This document shows, in pieces, positions 16,648 through 25,050 of a stretch of DNA of 64,000 nucleotides; position 1 is the first letter of the stretch, and each line of letters begins with the position of its first letter. The DNA lies in the NCBI GenBank assembly GCA_025141835.1, contig CP081102.1:1984001-2048000 (forward strand), given 5' to 3'. Position numbers and translations under genes: made by a program. Under the pieces are notes generated by a model. That model worked only from the letters and a program-made list of their open reading frames with translations. It was not told where the DNA came from and did not search any database. This DNA is from Rhodobacteraceae bacterium M385. GTDB taxonomy: Bacteria > Pseudomonadota > Alphaproteobacteria > Rhodobacterales > Rhodobacteraceae.

Positions 16648-17784
16648 ATGACCCGCTTTACAACAACAACCACCGCCCTCGCGGCACTTCTGGCCACCAC
16701 CACCATCGCCCATGCGGGCGGAATTGATCGCAATGGTTTCAACATAAGCCCATTGTTCGAAGAGGGTGACTATGCTGAGTTTAGCTACAGCTACGTGCGG
16801 CCGGAGGTTTCGGGCAACTGGCCGACCAATGGTGCTTCTTCCGGGAATATGGCTGAGGATTTTTCGGCTTTTGGGTTTGCATACCGCACGGATCTGACTG
16901 AGCGATTGTCACTTGCCTTTGTTTATGACGACGCATTTGGGGCCGATATTTCCTATGAAAATTCCGATCCAGGTGGACCGGGCGGAGGCGGCTATCCGTT
17001 AAACAATTTCAACGCGACGCTCAGCGGCGTATCCGCAGCGGCGTTACTGCGCTACGAAATCGATGACCGTATTAGTGTTTACGGCGGACTGCGTTACGTC
17101 GTGATGGATGCCGAAATCAACTTCATCGGAGGGGGGTGGGTGCTGGCCCCCGGGCCTACACCGATTGCGGCAGACCAAACTTTGACCTACGAGTCCGATG
17201 GCGCTTGGGGCTACACTCTCGGGGCATCGTACGAAATTCCCGACATCGCTTTCCGGGCTACGGTAACTTACCAGTCGGCGACCGAACATGAACATACCAT
17301 CATGTCTTCGACTGCGCCGTCAGCTGTTGGTCCCTATGCGACGTCAACGTCTTATTCGTTGCCTCAATCGTTGGAAGTTGCGGTTCAATCTGGTGTTGCA
17401 GAAGGCACGCTTGTGATGGCTTCGGTTCGCTGGACTGATTGGTCCGAGGCCGATATTCCAACCTTCTCTGCGCTCGGAACAATCTCTAATGATGACGTTT
17501 TCTCGTGGATGATTGGCGGCGCTCGTCGTCTTTCCGACGACTTTGCGCTTGTTGGACGTGTTACCTATGAAGCATCGTCGGGGGACGCGGCGTCGAACCT
17601 CGCACCTAGCGACGGTCGCGTTGGTCTTTCGCTCGCTGGGGTTTATGACATCTCCGATCAGATTACTTTGACGGGTGGCATCAACTATACCTTCCTTGGT
17701 GACGCCACCAGTGAAGGTCTGAACTCCACTTTCAACGATAACTCCGCATTCGGTGTTGGCTTCCGCCTCGGCTATTCGTTCTAA
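16648..17784 (+). CDS. FadL-like outer membrane transport protein
   Basis: This 378-residue protein has a signal peptide (1-22, ending AHAGG) and a series of alternating amphipathic beta strands ending in the outer-membrane C terminus LGYSF. The GIDRNGFNISPLFEEGDYAE start resembles the FadL/OMPP1 hatch region, suggesting uptake of hydrophobic compounds across the outer membrane. A GGGAGG ribosome site precedes ATG 16648. The 157-bp leader contains a CCTGTG/CACAGG hairpin, and a strong terminator follows the stop. By eye, its codons are less GC-rich than its neighbours. The substrate is unknown. Confidence 0.85.
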   Translation: MTRFTTTTTALAALLATTTIAHAGGIDRNGFNISPLFEEGDYAEFSYSYVRPEVSGNWPTNGASSGNMAEDFSAFGFAYRTDLTERLSLAFVYDDAFGADISYENSDPGGPGGGGYPLNNFNATLSGVSAAALLRYEIDDRISVYGGLRYVVMDAEINFIGGGWVLAPGPTPIAADQTLTYESDGAWGYTLGASYEIPDIAFRATVTYQSATEHEHTIMSSTAPSAVGPYATSTSYSLPQSLEVAVQSGVAEGTLVMASVRWTDWSEADIPTFSALGTISNDDVFSWMIGGARRLSDDFALVGRVTYEASSGDAASNLAPSDGRVGLSLAGVYDISDQITLTGGINYTFLGDATSEGLNSTFNDNSAFGVGFRLGYSF

Positions 17785-17804
17785 GCAAACCACATCCCTT
17801 CTCG

Positions 17805-17840
17805 AAAACCCCGCCGCGTCCTGCGCTGGCGGGGTTTTTC
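17805..17840 (+). terminator. Rho-independent terminator after the FadL-like gene
   Basis: AAAACCCCGCC (17805-17815) pairs perfectly with GGCGGGGTTTT (17828-17838) across a 12-nt loop, with a T-run at the end. The symmetrical A/T flanks mean it could act on both strands, but only the upstream gene needs it. Confidence 0.9.
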
Positions 17841-17899
17841 TTTGGCCTTGTCGCAAGTTCCGGGTCGCGGGGCGGCTCTAGCAGGCTTAGACCGTTGCC

Positions 17900-18823
17900 A
17901 TGACACAAACCTCTGTGAGCACCCGCGCGTGGGCCGAGATGGGCCTTTTGGCCCTGATCTGGGGCGCGTCATTCCTGTCGATCAAATTGGGGTTGGAGGA
18001 GATCCCCTTCCTGACCCTCGTGGCGCATCGGGTGATCTGGGCCTGCTTGATCTTGTGGATCTATGTGCTGGTCCGCCGCCTGCCCGTGCCCGGTGATCTG
18101 CGTATTTGGGGGGCATTCGTGGTGATGGGGATGCTGAACAACGTGATCCCCTTCGCCCTGATGGCTTGGGGGCAGCAGTTCATCGAGACCGGGTTGACCT
18201 CGATCTTCAACGCAGGCACGGCCATTTTTGGCGTCCTGGTGGCGGCCCTGTGCTTTGCCGATGAACGACTGACCCTACGCAAATCCATCGGCGTGGCGGC
18301 GGCATTTACCGGGGTCGCTGTGGCGATTGGTTTGGACAGCTTGCGGCAGTTCGATATCCGGAGCCTCGCGCAATTGGCGGTGATTGCGGGGACGTTCTCC
18401 TATGCCTTGGCCAGCGCTTGGGCCCGCAAAAGGTTAATGGGGTTAACCCCTGCGGTGGCGGCGGCGGGGATGTTGACGGGCGCAAGCCTGATCCTGCTGC
18501 CGGCCGCTCTGGTGATGGACGGCGCCCCCACTTGGCCCACCCTGCCCCAGACATACCTCGCCGTGGGCTACTTCGCCGTGTTCGGCACAGCCTTTGCCTA
18601 TCTACTTTACTACCGGGTTCTGGCGATGGTGGGCACGGGCAACGCCATGTTGGTGACGCTGCTGATCCCGCCCGTGGCGATCATTTTGGGCGCTGTGGTG
18701 TTAGAGGAGCGTCTTGCGCCCCAAGCCTTCTTGGGATTCGCGCTATTGGCGGTGGGGTTGCTGATTTTAGACGGGCGTATTTTGCGGGTCCTAAGGCGCG
18801 GGGGCGTGGGTCGAAACATTTGA
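17900..18823 (+). CDS. DMT-superfamily (EamA) transporter
   Basis: This 307-residue protein has two EamA repeats with about ten membrane helices. It starts MTQTSVSTRAWAEMGLLALIWGASFLSIK, where the LIWGASF motif marks the first repeat, and each half ends in a conserved E-R-L motif (FADERLTLR, LEERLAPQ). Likely role is efflux of small metabolites; the substrate is unknown. The family differs clearly from the EamA protein at 15594, so this is not a recent duplication. Confidence 0.9.
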   Translation: MTQTSVSTRAWAEMGLLALIWGASFLSIKLGLEEIPFLTLVAHRVIWACLILWIYVLVRRLPVPGDLRIWGAFVVMGMLNNVIPFALMAWGQQFIETGLTSIFNAGTAIFGVLVAALCFADERLTLRKSIGVAAAFTGVAVAIGLDSLRQFDIRSLAQLAVIAGTFSYALASAWARKRLMGLTPAVAAAGMLTGASLILLPAALVMDGAPTWPTLPQTYLAVGYFAVFGTAFAYLLYYRVLAMVGTGNAMLVTLLIPPVAIILGAVVLEERLAPQAFLGFALLAVGLLILDGRILRVLRRGGVGRNI

Positions 18824-18899
18824 CCGGTGGGCGTGCGTTGCCCTAACGTCACCTTCATTGCGGGCATATTTCGCCCACGACTTGCAATGGAATTTGACC

Positions 18900-19274
18900 A
18901 TGAAACACCTAATCGCATCCGCTTTGACGGCACTTTGTATTTTCACACTCAGCACGCCGAGCAGCCAGGCGCAGCAGAGCACCACGGGCTGGATGTCCAG
19001 CGCCGATTACCAGTATTTCTTTGATGAGGCGTATTATTCCCCCCTCATTCCCGTCCACGTAGAGGCCGGGCTTGTCTATGGGCATTTGCAGTTCAACGCC
19101 CATTTTGCGCCAGCGCCGGCAGGCCTGCGCGATTGGGCCACGCACCACGGCATGTCGGACGCCCAATTCGCCCAAACGAACCAGAATTACCTGTCTCAAG
19201 GCTACCGATTGCACCAGCACCACCGCTTGCAAGTCGAGGGATACTTGGCAAACCAGGGCATCTGGTATCGCTAA
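18900..19274 (+). CDS. Small secreted protein of unknown function
   Basis: The product has 124 residues from ATG 18900, with an evident signal peptide (about 1-25, ending SSQAQQ). The mature part (about 100 residues) is rich in aromatic and histidine residues and contains HHGMSDAQFAQTNQNYLSQGYRLHQ-like repeats of polar and aromatic residues. I do not recognise the family. An upstream ATG at 18858 would precede the signal peptide and is unlikely. The C-terminal segment resembles short repeats found in lipase or serine-hydrolase accessory regions, but this is a weak impression. Confidence 0.65.
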   Translation: MKHLIASALTALCIFTLSTPSSQAQQSTTGWMSSADYQYFFDEAYYSPLIPVHVEAGLVYGHLQFNAHFAPAPAGLRDWATHHGMSDAQFAQTNQNYLSQGYRLHQHHRLQVEGYLANQGIWYR

Positions 19275-19324
19275 ACGCATTCGCCCGCTTGCCTTGAGGC
19301 GTTTGCCCGTGGCAAGCATCGGCG

Positions 19325-20197
19325 ATGGAATTGATCTACGACAGCCCGCAAGCCTTCCTTGATGCTCCCGCCAAACGAGTGGCCGTCTTTGGCATGTCTG
19401 GTCTTGGCAAAACGGTGCTGTCCAACAAGCTGCGCGATAGCGGGGATTGGTTTCACTACAGCGTCGATTACCGGATCGGCACCGCCTACATGGGCGAGCA
19501 TATTGCCGACAACCTGAAGGCACAGGCGATGCAAGTGCCGCTATTGGCCGAACTTTTGCGCTCGGACAGTATCTATATCGGGTCCAACATCACCTTCGAT
19601 AACCTCGCGCCGCTGTCCACCTATCTGGGCAAGCCGGGTGATCCCTCCAAGGGTGGCTTGCCGTTTGCCGAGTACCAACGTCGCCAAGCGCTGCATCGGA
19701 GAGCCGAGGTGAACGCGCTTCTTGACACGGTGCCGTTCATCCACCGGGCGGCTGCCTTGTACGGGTACGGTCATTTCATCTGCGATACCGGCGGCTCCAT
19801 CTGTGAAGTGGTGTCCCCCGATGATCCCAAGGATGAGGTGTTGCAGACGCTGGCGTCCAACACCCTGATGATCTGGATTGAATCCCCCGAAGGCCATGAT
19901 GCCGAGTTGATCCGCCGGTTCAAGCTGAACCCCAAGCCGATCTATTATCAGCCCGCCTTGCTAGAGACGCTCTGGCACGACTACCTTGCCCAACATGGGG
20001 TGACCGAGGCGCAGGTGGACCCCGATGACTTCGCGGTCCACGCCTTTTCGCGGGTGATCCAGAACCGTGCCCCTCTTTACGGGGCGATGGCGAAGAACTG
20101 GGGCGTTAGCGTCACAGCGGCAGAGGTGGAAGCCGTGCGCGACGCGCGCGACGCCGAGGAGATGATCGCGCATGCGCTGGCGCGCAACTCTATGTGA
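19325..20197 (+). CDS. P-loop ATPase of unknown role
   Basis: The 290-residue cytoplasmic protein carries a Walker A motif GMSGLGKT at about residues 23-30 and no recognisable DNA-binding or membrane part. A possible Walker B-like stretch is FICDTGGS (about 157-164). The family recurs in Rhodobacterales as an uncharacterised ATPase; I cannot assign a function. It sits just upstream of metA (62 bp gap) on the same strand and could be cotranscribed. The ATG at 19325 follows GGCGATGG with no strong ribosome site. Confidence 0.72.
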   Translation: MELIYDSPQAFLDAPAKRVAVFGMSGLGKTVLSNKLRDSGDWFHYSVDYRIGTAYMGEHIADNLKAQAMQVPLLAELLRSDSIYIGSNITFDNLAPLSTYLGKPGDPSKGGLPFAEYQRRQALHRRAEVNALLDTVPFIHRAAALYGYGHFICDTGGSICEVVSPDDPKDEVLQTLASNTLMIWIESPEGHDAELIRRFKLNPKPIYYQPALLETLWHDYLAQHGVTEAQVDPDDFAVHAFSRVIQNRAPLYGAMAKNWGVSVTAAEVEAVRDARDAEEMIAHALARNSM

Positions 20198-20259
20198 GGC
20201 CACTGGCACATCGCACCGCCTCCGCCTAAATTCTGCCGACGCAGCAAGAGAATAGACCC

Positions 20260-21201
20260 ATGCCCATCAAATTGCCCGATACCCTGCCCGCCTATAACAT
20301 CCTGTCGCGTGAAGGCGTGATGGTGATGCCCGAGGACGCGGCCTCGCAGCAGGACATCCGTCCCCTGCGTATCGGGCTGCTGAACCTGATGCCCAAAAAG
20401 ATTCAGACGGAAACGCAGTTTGCGCGGCTGATCGGGGCATCGCCCTTGCAGATCGAGCTGTCGCTGATCCGCATGTCTGACCATGCCTCCAAGAACACCT
20501 CGTCCGAGCATATGGATGAGTTCTACCGACCCTTCTCGGAAGTGCAGGCCAGCGGAGAGAAGTTTGACGGTCTGCTAATTACCGGCGCCCCGATCGAGCA
20601 TATGCCGTTTGAAGAAGTCACCTATTGGGAAGAGCTGAAAACGGTGATGGACTGGACCCAGACCCACGTGCATTCGACCTTCGGCATCTGCTGGGGCGGC
20701 ATGGCGATGGCCTACCACTTCCACGGGATCAAGAAGCATATGCTGGACGCGAAAGCCTTTGGGTGTTTCCGTCATGTGAACCAAGCCCCGGCGTCACCTT
20801 ACCTGCGGGGGTTCTCGGATGATGTGCTGATGCCCGTGTCGCGTTGGACGGAAGTGCGTGCCGACGAGGTGGCGCAGGCGGGCCTGACGACGCTGATCGG
20901 CTCGGATGAGGTGGGCCCCGCACTGGTGGAAGACGCAAGCCACCGGGCGCTATATGTGTTCAACCACTTTGAATACGACAGCGAGACCTTGAAGCAGGAA
21001 TACGACCGCGACGCAGAGGCCGGCGCGCCGATCAACGTACCGGTGAACTACTATCCCGACGACGACCCGACCCGCACACCGATGAACCGCTGGCGGTCCC
21101 ACGCCCATCTGCTTTATGGGAATTGGGTCAGCGAATTGTACCTGACAACGCCCTTCGACATGGACCAAATCGGCTTTGCCTCTACGGATTTGCGGCGATG
21201 A
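20260..21201 (+). CDS. metA: Homoserine O-acyltransferase MetA, probably acetyl-specific
   Basis: MetA (313 residues) activates homoserine for methionine synthesis. The catalytic cysteine is C144 in FGICWGG, and the MetA block ILNLMPKK appears as LNLMPKKIQTE. At the position that sets acyl-CoA choice (Gly111 in E. coli, Glu111 in Bacillus cereus) this protein has E113 in APIEHMPFEEV. In studied enzymes glutamate there means acetyl-CoA, so this is likely a homoserine O-acetyltransferase despite the usual 'succinyl' name. The stop overlaps the next gene's ATG by 4 bp. The 62-bp leader is too short for a SAM riboswitch of the known types. Confidence 0.93.
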   Translation: MPIKLPDTLPAYNILSREGVMVMPEDAASQQDIRPLRIGLLNLMPKKIQTETQFARLIGASPLQIELSLIRMSDHASKNTSSEHMDEFYRPFSEVQASGEKFDGLLITGAPIEHMPFEEVTYWEELKTVMDWTQTHVHSTFGICWGGMAMAYHFHGIKKHMLDAKAFGCFRHVNQAPASPYLRGFSDDVLMPVSRWTEVRADEVAQAGLTTLIGSDEVGPALVEDASHRALYVFNHFEYDSETLKQEYDRDAEAGAPINVPVNYYPDDDPTRTPMNRWRSHAHLLYGNWVSELYLTTPFDMDQIGFASTDLRR

Positions 21202-22154
21202 AACTGGTGCTGGCCCTCCTCGGCATTTTGGCTTGCGCCACATGCCTCCTCGCATTGGTCACGATCTGGCGAGCGGGGCGCAATGAGGCCGCGGCAGAGT
21301 CCGCAAATCCCCCTGCGGGGGCCTTTGTGCAGGTCGGTGACGCCCGCGTTCACTACATAGATGAGGGCGAAGGCCCCGTCGTCGTGCTGCTGCACGGGTC
21401 GGGCGGGAACCTGAACGATTGGACCTTCGACATGGTCGCTCGGCTCCGCGACCGTTACCGCGTCATTGCGTTTGATCGCCCCGGTCACGGCTATACGGAA
21501 GTGCCCGACGCTGGCGTTTCCATCGCCGATCAAGCGCGGCTTTTGGCCGAGGCGAGCCTTGCCTTGGGCGCTGAAAACCCCATTGTGGTCGGCCATTCCT
21601 TCGGCGGATCGGTGGCGACGGCTTGGGCAGTGGAACGGCCCGATGTGATGGCGGGCCTTGTGGTATTGGCAGGCGCGACAAACCCGTGGGACACCGGGAT
21701 CAGCCCCTATTATCGCACCTTGGCCCACCCCATCGGCGGCCCGATCTTGGCGAACCTCCTAGCCGCATGGGTGCCGGAGCGCATCGTAACAGAGCAGGTG
21801 AACGCGGTCTTCACTCCGCAATCGGCGCCCGATGGCTACGGCACACATTTCGCCCCCGGCCTGACCCTGCGCCGCGCGTCTTTGCGGGAAAACGCGCTGC
21901 AACGGGTGGCTTTGCTGCCGCAGATTGAGGCGATGGTGCCGCGCTACAGTAACATTGCGGCACCGGTCGAGATCATCCACGGTGACGCCGACGCGACCGT
22001 TGGCCTGCACATTCACGCCATACCCCTCAGTCAGCAAATCCCCGACGCGGCCCTCACGGTGCTGGAAGACGTCGGCCATATGCCGCAACACGCCGATCCG
22101 GGGGCTATTGTCGAGGCGATTGGCCGCATTACCTTACGGGCGGGCCTGCGCTGA
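21198..22154 (+). CDS. Alpha/beta hydrolase with N-terminal membrane anchor
   Basis: This 318-residue protein has a hydrophobic N terminus (about 1-25), then an alpha/beta hydrolase core with the oxyanion HG motif (LLHGSGGN) and the nucleophile elbow GHSFGGS. The acid is probably the aspartate in IIHGDADATV and the histidine that of VGHMPQH. ATG 21198 overlaps the metA stop (ATGA), which fixes the start and implies coupling. The location next to metA is not enough to assign a substrate. Confidence 0.87.
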   Translation: MKLVLALLGILACATCLLALVTIWRAGRNEAAAESANPPAGAFVQVGDARVHYIDEGEGPVVVLLHGSGGNLNDWTFDMVARLRDRYRVIAFDRPGHGYTEVPDAGVSIADQARLLAEASLALGAENPIVVGHSFGGSVATAWAVERPDVMAGLVVLAGATNPWDTGISPYYRTLAHPIGGPILANLLAAWVPERIVTEQVNAVFTPQSAPDGYGTHFAPGLTLRRASLRENALQRVALLPQIEAMVPRYSNIAAPVEIIHGDADATVGLHIHAIPLSQQIPDAALTVLEDVGHMPQHADPGAIVEAIGRITLRAGLR

Positions 22155-22235
22155 TACCGCGCTGTTTCATTGCGAAACCGGATTCGGGCCCTTAATGTAA
22201 TAGATAATAACATATTGCGAGAGCAGGCCCGAGCC

Positions 22236-23120
22236 ATGAGCAAACCCTTTGACGGCGCCATCAGCGCCTATTTCAACGACGACGCCCCCGATTGGGTGCG
22301 CGAGCAGATTGAAAGCGCGAAGAAGAACCGCGTGCTGGACCCCTCGTACCCCTACGAGAAGCGGATGGACAAAGACGCCTACGAGGCGGACCTCGCCGCT
22401 CTCCAGATTGAGCTGGTCAAGATGCTGGCCTGGGTGCGCGATAGTGGTGCACGGGTCGCCGTGGTGTTCGAGGGGCGTGACGCGGCAGGGAAAGGCGGCG
22501 CGATCAAACGTATCCGCGAGAACCTGAACCCCCGGGCGGCTGGCGTGGTGGCTCTGTCGAAACCGACGGAACGTGAGGCCGGGCAATGGTATTTCCAACG
22601 CTACATCCAACACCTGCCAAGCGCCGGAGAAATCCGCCTGTTTGACCGCAGCTGGTACAATCGCGGCGTGGTGGAAAAAGTCTTTGGCTTTTGCACGGAC
22701 GAGCAGCGAGAAGCGTTTTTCGCGCAACTTCCGGGCATTGAAAGCACAATTGCGACAGATGGAATTCACCTGACAAAGATCTGGTTGAACGTGGGCCGGG
22801 CCGAGCAGTTGCGCCGCTTCATGGACCGTGAAGATGATGCGCTAAAGCATTGGAAACTTAGCTGGATTGATGTGGAGGGCCTGAAGAAATGGGACGCCTA
22901 TAGCGATGCTATTGCGGAAACGCTGGAACGCTCTCACACGGCGGCGGCGCCTTGGACGGTGATCCGATCGGATGATAAGCGGCGGGCACGGCTGGCGGTG
23001 ATCCGCGCGGTGTTGCAGGGGCTGGACTACGACGGCAAGAACGAAGAACTGGTGGGCGCGCCTGACCCGGCAATCACCGGCGGGCCTGACATGTGGGTTG
23101 ATCCCGGTGCGGCCAACTAA
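22236..23120 (+). CDS. ppk2: Polyphosphate kinase 2
   Basis: PPK2 (294 residues, single domain) transfers phosphate between polyphosphate and nucleotides. The Walker A-like GRDAAGKGG at about 80-88, the second loop FDRSWYNRG at about 136-144 and the closing lid residues are intact. The length is that of one-domain PPK2 enzymes; whether it favours GDP, ADP or nucleoside monophosphates needs an assay. ATG 22236 begins MSKPFDG; an upstream ATG at 22170 would add a leader not seen in the family. It ends one base into the TetR gene. Confidence 0.94.
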   Translation: MSKPFDGAISAYFNDDAPDWVREQIESAKKNRVLDPSYPYEKRMDKDAYEADLAALQIELVKMLAWVRDSGARVAVVFEGRDAAGKGGAIKRIRENLNPRAAGVVALSKPTEREAGQWYFQRYIQHLPSAGEIRLFDRSWYNRGVVEKVFGFCTDEQREAFFAQLPGIESTIATDGIHLTKIWLNVGRAEQLRRFMDREDDALKHWKLSWIDVEGLKKWDAYSDAIAETLERSHTAAAPWTVIRSDDKRRARLAVIRAVLQGLDYDGKNEELVGAPDPAITGGPDMWVDPGAAN

Positions 23121-23737
23121 TGTCCAAACGCGGCTATCATCACGGCAACCTCAAGCAGGCCCTGGTCGATGCGGCCTTGCATTTGATCGAGGCGAAAGGG
23201 CCGACAGGCTTCACCCTATCGGAGGCGGCGAAGACGGCGGGCGTGACCCCGGCGGCGGTCTATCGCCACTTTGATGGGCGCGAAGAACTGATCGCGGAAT
23301 GTGCGCGCCAAGGCCATGAGATATTCGCCGATTTGATCGCCCACGCATTCAACGATGGCCAGCCCTCTGCCCTTGCGGCATTCGAGGCGACGGGCCGCGC
23401 CTATCTGGCATTCGCCCGCAAATTTCCCGGCCACTATATGGCGATGTTTGAATCCGGCACGTCGGTTAATGCGACGCCGGAACTGGCTGCGGCCGCGAAC
23501 AAATCCAGCGCCGTTCTGGAACACGCGGCAGAGGCATTGTCCGAGCATATCCCGCCGGAAAAACGCCCGCCGCCTTCCATGTTTTCCGCCCATATCTGGG
23601 CCATGTCCCACGGTGTGGTAGAGCTTTTTGCCCGCGGTCGTCCCGGGGCCAATGCGCCCTTCCCGCCCGAAGATTTGCTAGAGGCGGGCATTGGCATTTA
23701 CCTGCGCGGCTTGGGGTTGATCGACCCTGACGCCTAG
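23120..23737 (+). CDS. TetR-family transcriptional regulator
   Basis: The 205-residue regulator starts MSKRGYHHGNLKQALVDAA, the typical beginning of TetR/WHG-domain proteins, with the helix-turn-helix at about 25-55 (LSEAAKTAGVTPAAVYRHF). The C-terminal domain (about 80-200) is of the TetR_C_33/WHG type. Its ATG shares bases with the ppk2 stop (TAATG), so it is translated with ppk2. Its last 60 bases overlap the 3' end of the convergent PAS gene. The effector and targets are unknown. Confidence 0.9.
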   Translation: MSKRGYHHGNLKQALVDAALHLIEAKGPTGFTLSEAAKTAGVTPAAVYRHFDGREELIAECARQGHEIFADLIAHAFNDGQPSALAAFEATGRAYLAFARKFPGHYMAMFESGTSVNATPELAAAANKSSAVLEHAAEALSEHIPPEKRPPPSMFSAHIWAMSHGVVELFARGRPGANAPFPPEDLLEAGIGIYLRGLGLIDPDA

Positions 23738-24970
23738 CCGACTTTCTGCGGATATCTCATTGCGCAGAATGCGTTGGATGCGGCCGCTGTGGGTTTCAAT
23801 GTTGCTGAGGCTCGAATGCGTGAGGGTTTGGAAGCGGTGCAGTTGCATAATGATCTCTCCCATACTGCCGGTGGGATCGCCGATGCGGGCGGTTTCAATC
23901 TCACTCATCACGCGCATGATGTTGAGCCCTGAGAGCGTCCGCTTCAATGTCAGACAGGCCCCTTCAAACGCCGCCAGTTTGCGCAAAACGTCCTCCAACA
24001 CCTCCTGCCCCTGTTCGGTCTGATGCGGGTGTTGCGCCTTCAGACGGTCCATTTCATCATAGGTGAAGGCGGCGAATTGGCGGTCCGGTTCGGCCCCGAA
24101 CTGCACAATAATCTCGCTCAACATACTGACGGCGCAGTTCACGAACAGGCCACGGCCCAGACACGCCGCCACATGATCCAACCCATCCAAAAACGGCTTG
24201 ATCCCCGATTTGATATTGGTCGCGATCTCATTAAAATTCGACGATATCACCCCCAAGGGCGCTGCGCATTCGCCCAATCGGGTGGCGTGGACACGCATGT
24301 TTTTGGGTGAATCTTCAATGGCTTTGAAGCCGTCAATGATGGTTTGCCCCTCGGTTCGGATCGTCTCGAGGAACGTGAGCATTTCGGCAAAACGCTCCAT
24401 CCGGTTGTTGGGGTCACGGGCAATCAGCGCGTCACGAGCGCGGATTTCTTGCGACAGCGCGGCCGACATGAAGCTGGCGTAATCGGCAAAGCCGAGGTCC
24501 GCCAGCCGCGCCAATAGTGCCTGTGCGCTTTCTTCCGGCGTCACCTCGCCCGTCTTTTCCAAGGCACGGATGTCAGCGTAGAGTGATTTGGCCGTGTCCA
24601 ACATTGGGCTCGTGGGCTTTAGGCGGACTGAAACGAATTCGTCGTCTTGGGCAATTACAATTGCATAGACCCAATAATACCCTCCATCTTTGGCCCGGTT
24701 TTTGACATAGGCGCCCAAGGGTTCGCCTGCCAAGATGGCTTTCCACATCAGCCAGAACACCGCCTTGGGCATATCATCATGGCGTACCATTTTGTGGGGT
24801 GAGCCAATTAGTTCCTCCCACTGGTAGCCGCTGACCCGGCAAAACACGCCATTCCCGCCGCGTATGATGCCCCGCCTATCAGCCCGCGAAAAGAACAGCT
24901 CTTCGGGGTGAAAAGGCGTTTCCCGGTTCGCGTTTCTGGGCGGCACCCCAACGGCGGCATCTTTCGGCAT
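23678..24970 (-). CDS. Soluble Aer-like PAS-domain protein with degenerate signalling helix
   Basis: The 430-residue protein begins with a PAS domain (about 15-115) resembling the FAD-binding PAS of the energy taxis receptor Aer (NGVFCRVSGYQWEELIGSPH and DGGYYWVYA). There is no membrane segment and no HAMP domain. The rest is predominantly helical. Near residue 360 the stretch GLNIMRVMSEIETARIGD looks like a worn version of the chemoreceptor hairpin tip. I infer a cytoplasmic redox or oxygen sensor related to chemoreceptors, with unclear output. The 3' end overlaps the TetR gene by 60 bp on the other strand. Confidence 0.75.
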   Translation of the reverse strand: MPKDAAVGVPPRNANRETPFHPEELFFSRADRRGIIRGGNGVFCRVSGYQWEELIGSPHKMVRHDDMPKAVFWLMWKAILAGEPLGAYVKNRAKDGGYYWVYAIVIAQDDEFVSVRLKPTSPMLDTAKSLYADIRALEKTGEVTPEESAQALLARLADLGFADYASFMSAALSQEIRARDALIARDPNNRMERFAEMLTFLETIRTEGQTIIDGFKAIEDSPKNMRVHATRLGECAAPLGVISSNFNEIATNIKSGIKPFLDGLDHVAACLGRGLFVNCAVSMLSEIIVQFGAEPDRQFAAFTYDEMDRLKAQHPHQTEQGQEVLEDVLRKLAAFEGACLTLKRTLSGLNIMRVMSEIETARIGDPTGSMGEIIMQLHRFQTLTHSSLSNIETHSGRIQRILRNEISAESRLGVRVDQPQAAQVNANARL

Positions 24971-25050
24971 GTATGAGACCTTTCTGGTAGGCCTCTTTCG
25001 TTGCAGATGCGTCTTACGATATCCTTAACGCGGTGACGCCGTGTTTGGCG

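Noticed and set aside
20198..20259. SAM riboswitch upstream of metA
   Set aside because: The 62-bp gap shows no SAM-II or SAM-V type pseudoknot pattern, and it is too short to include an expression platform.
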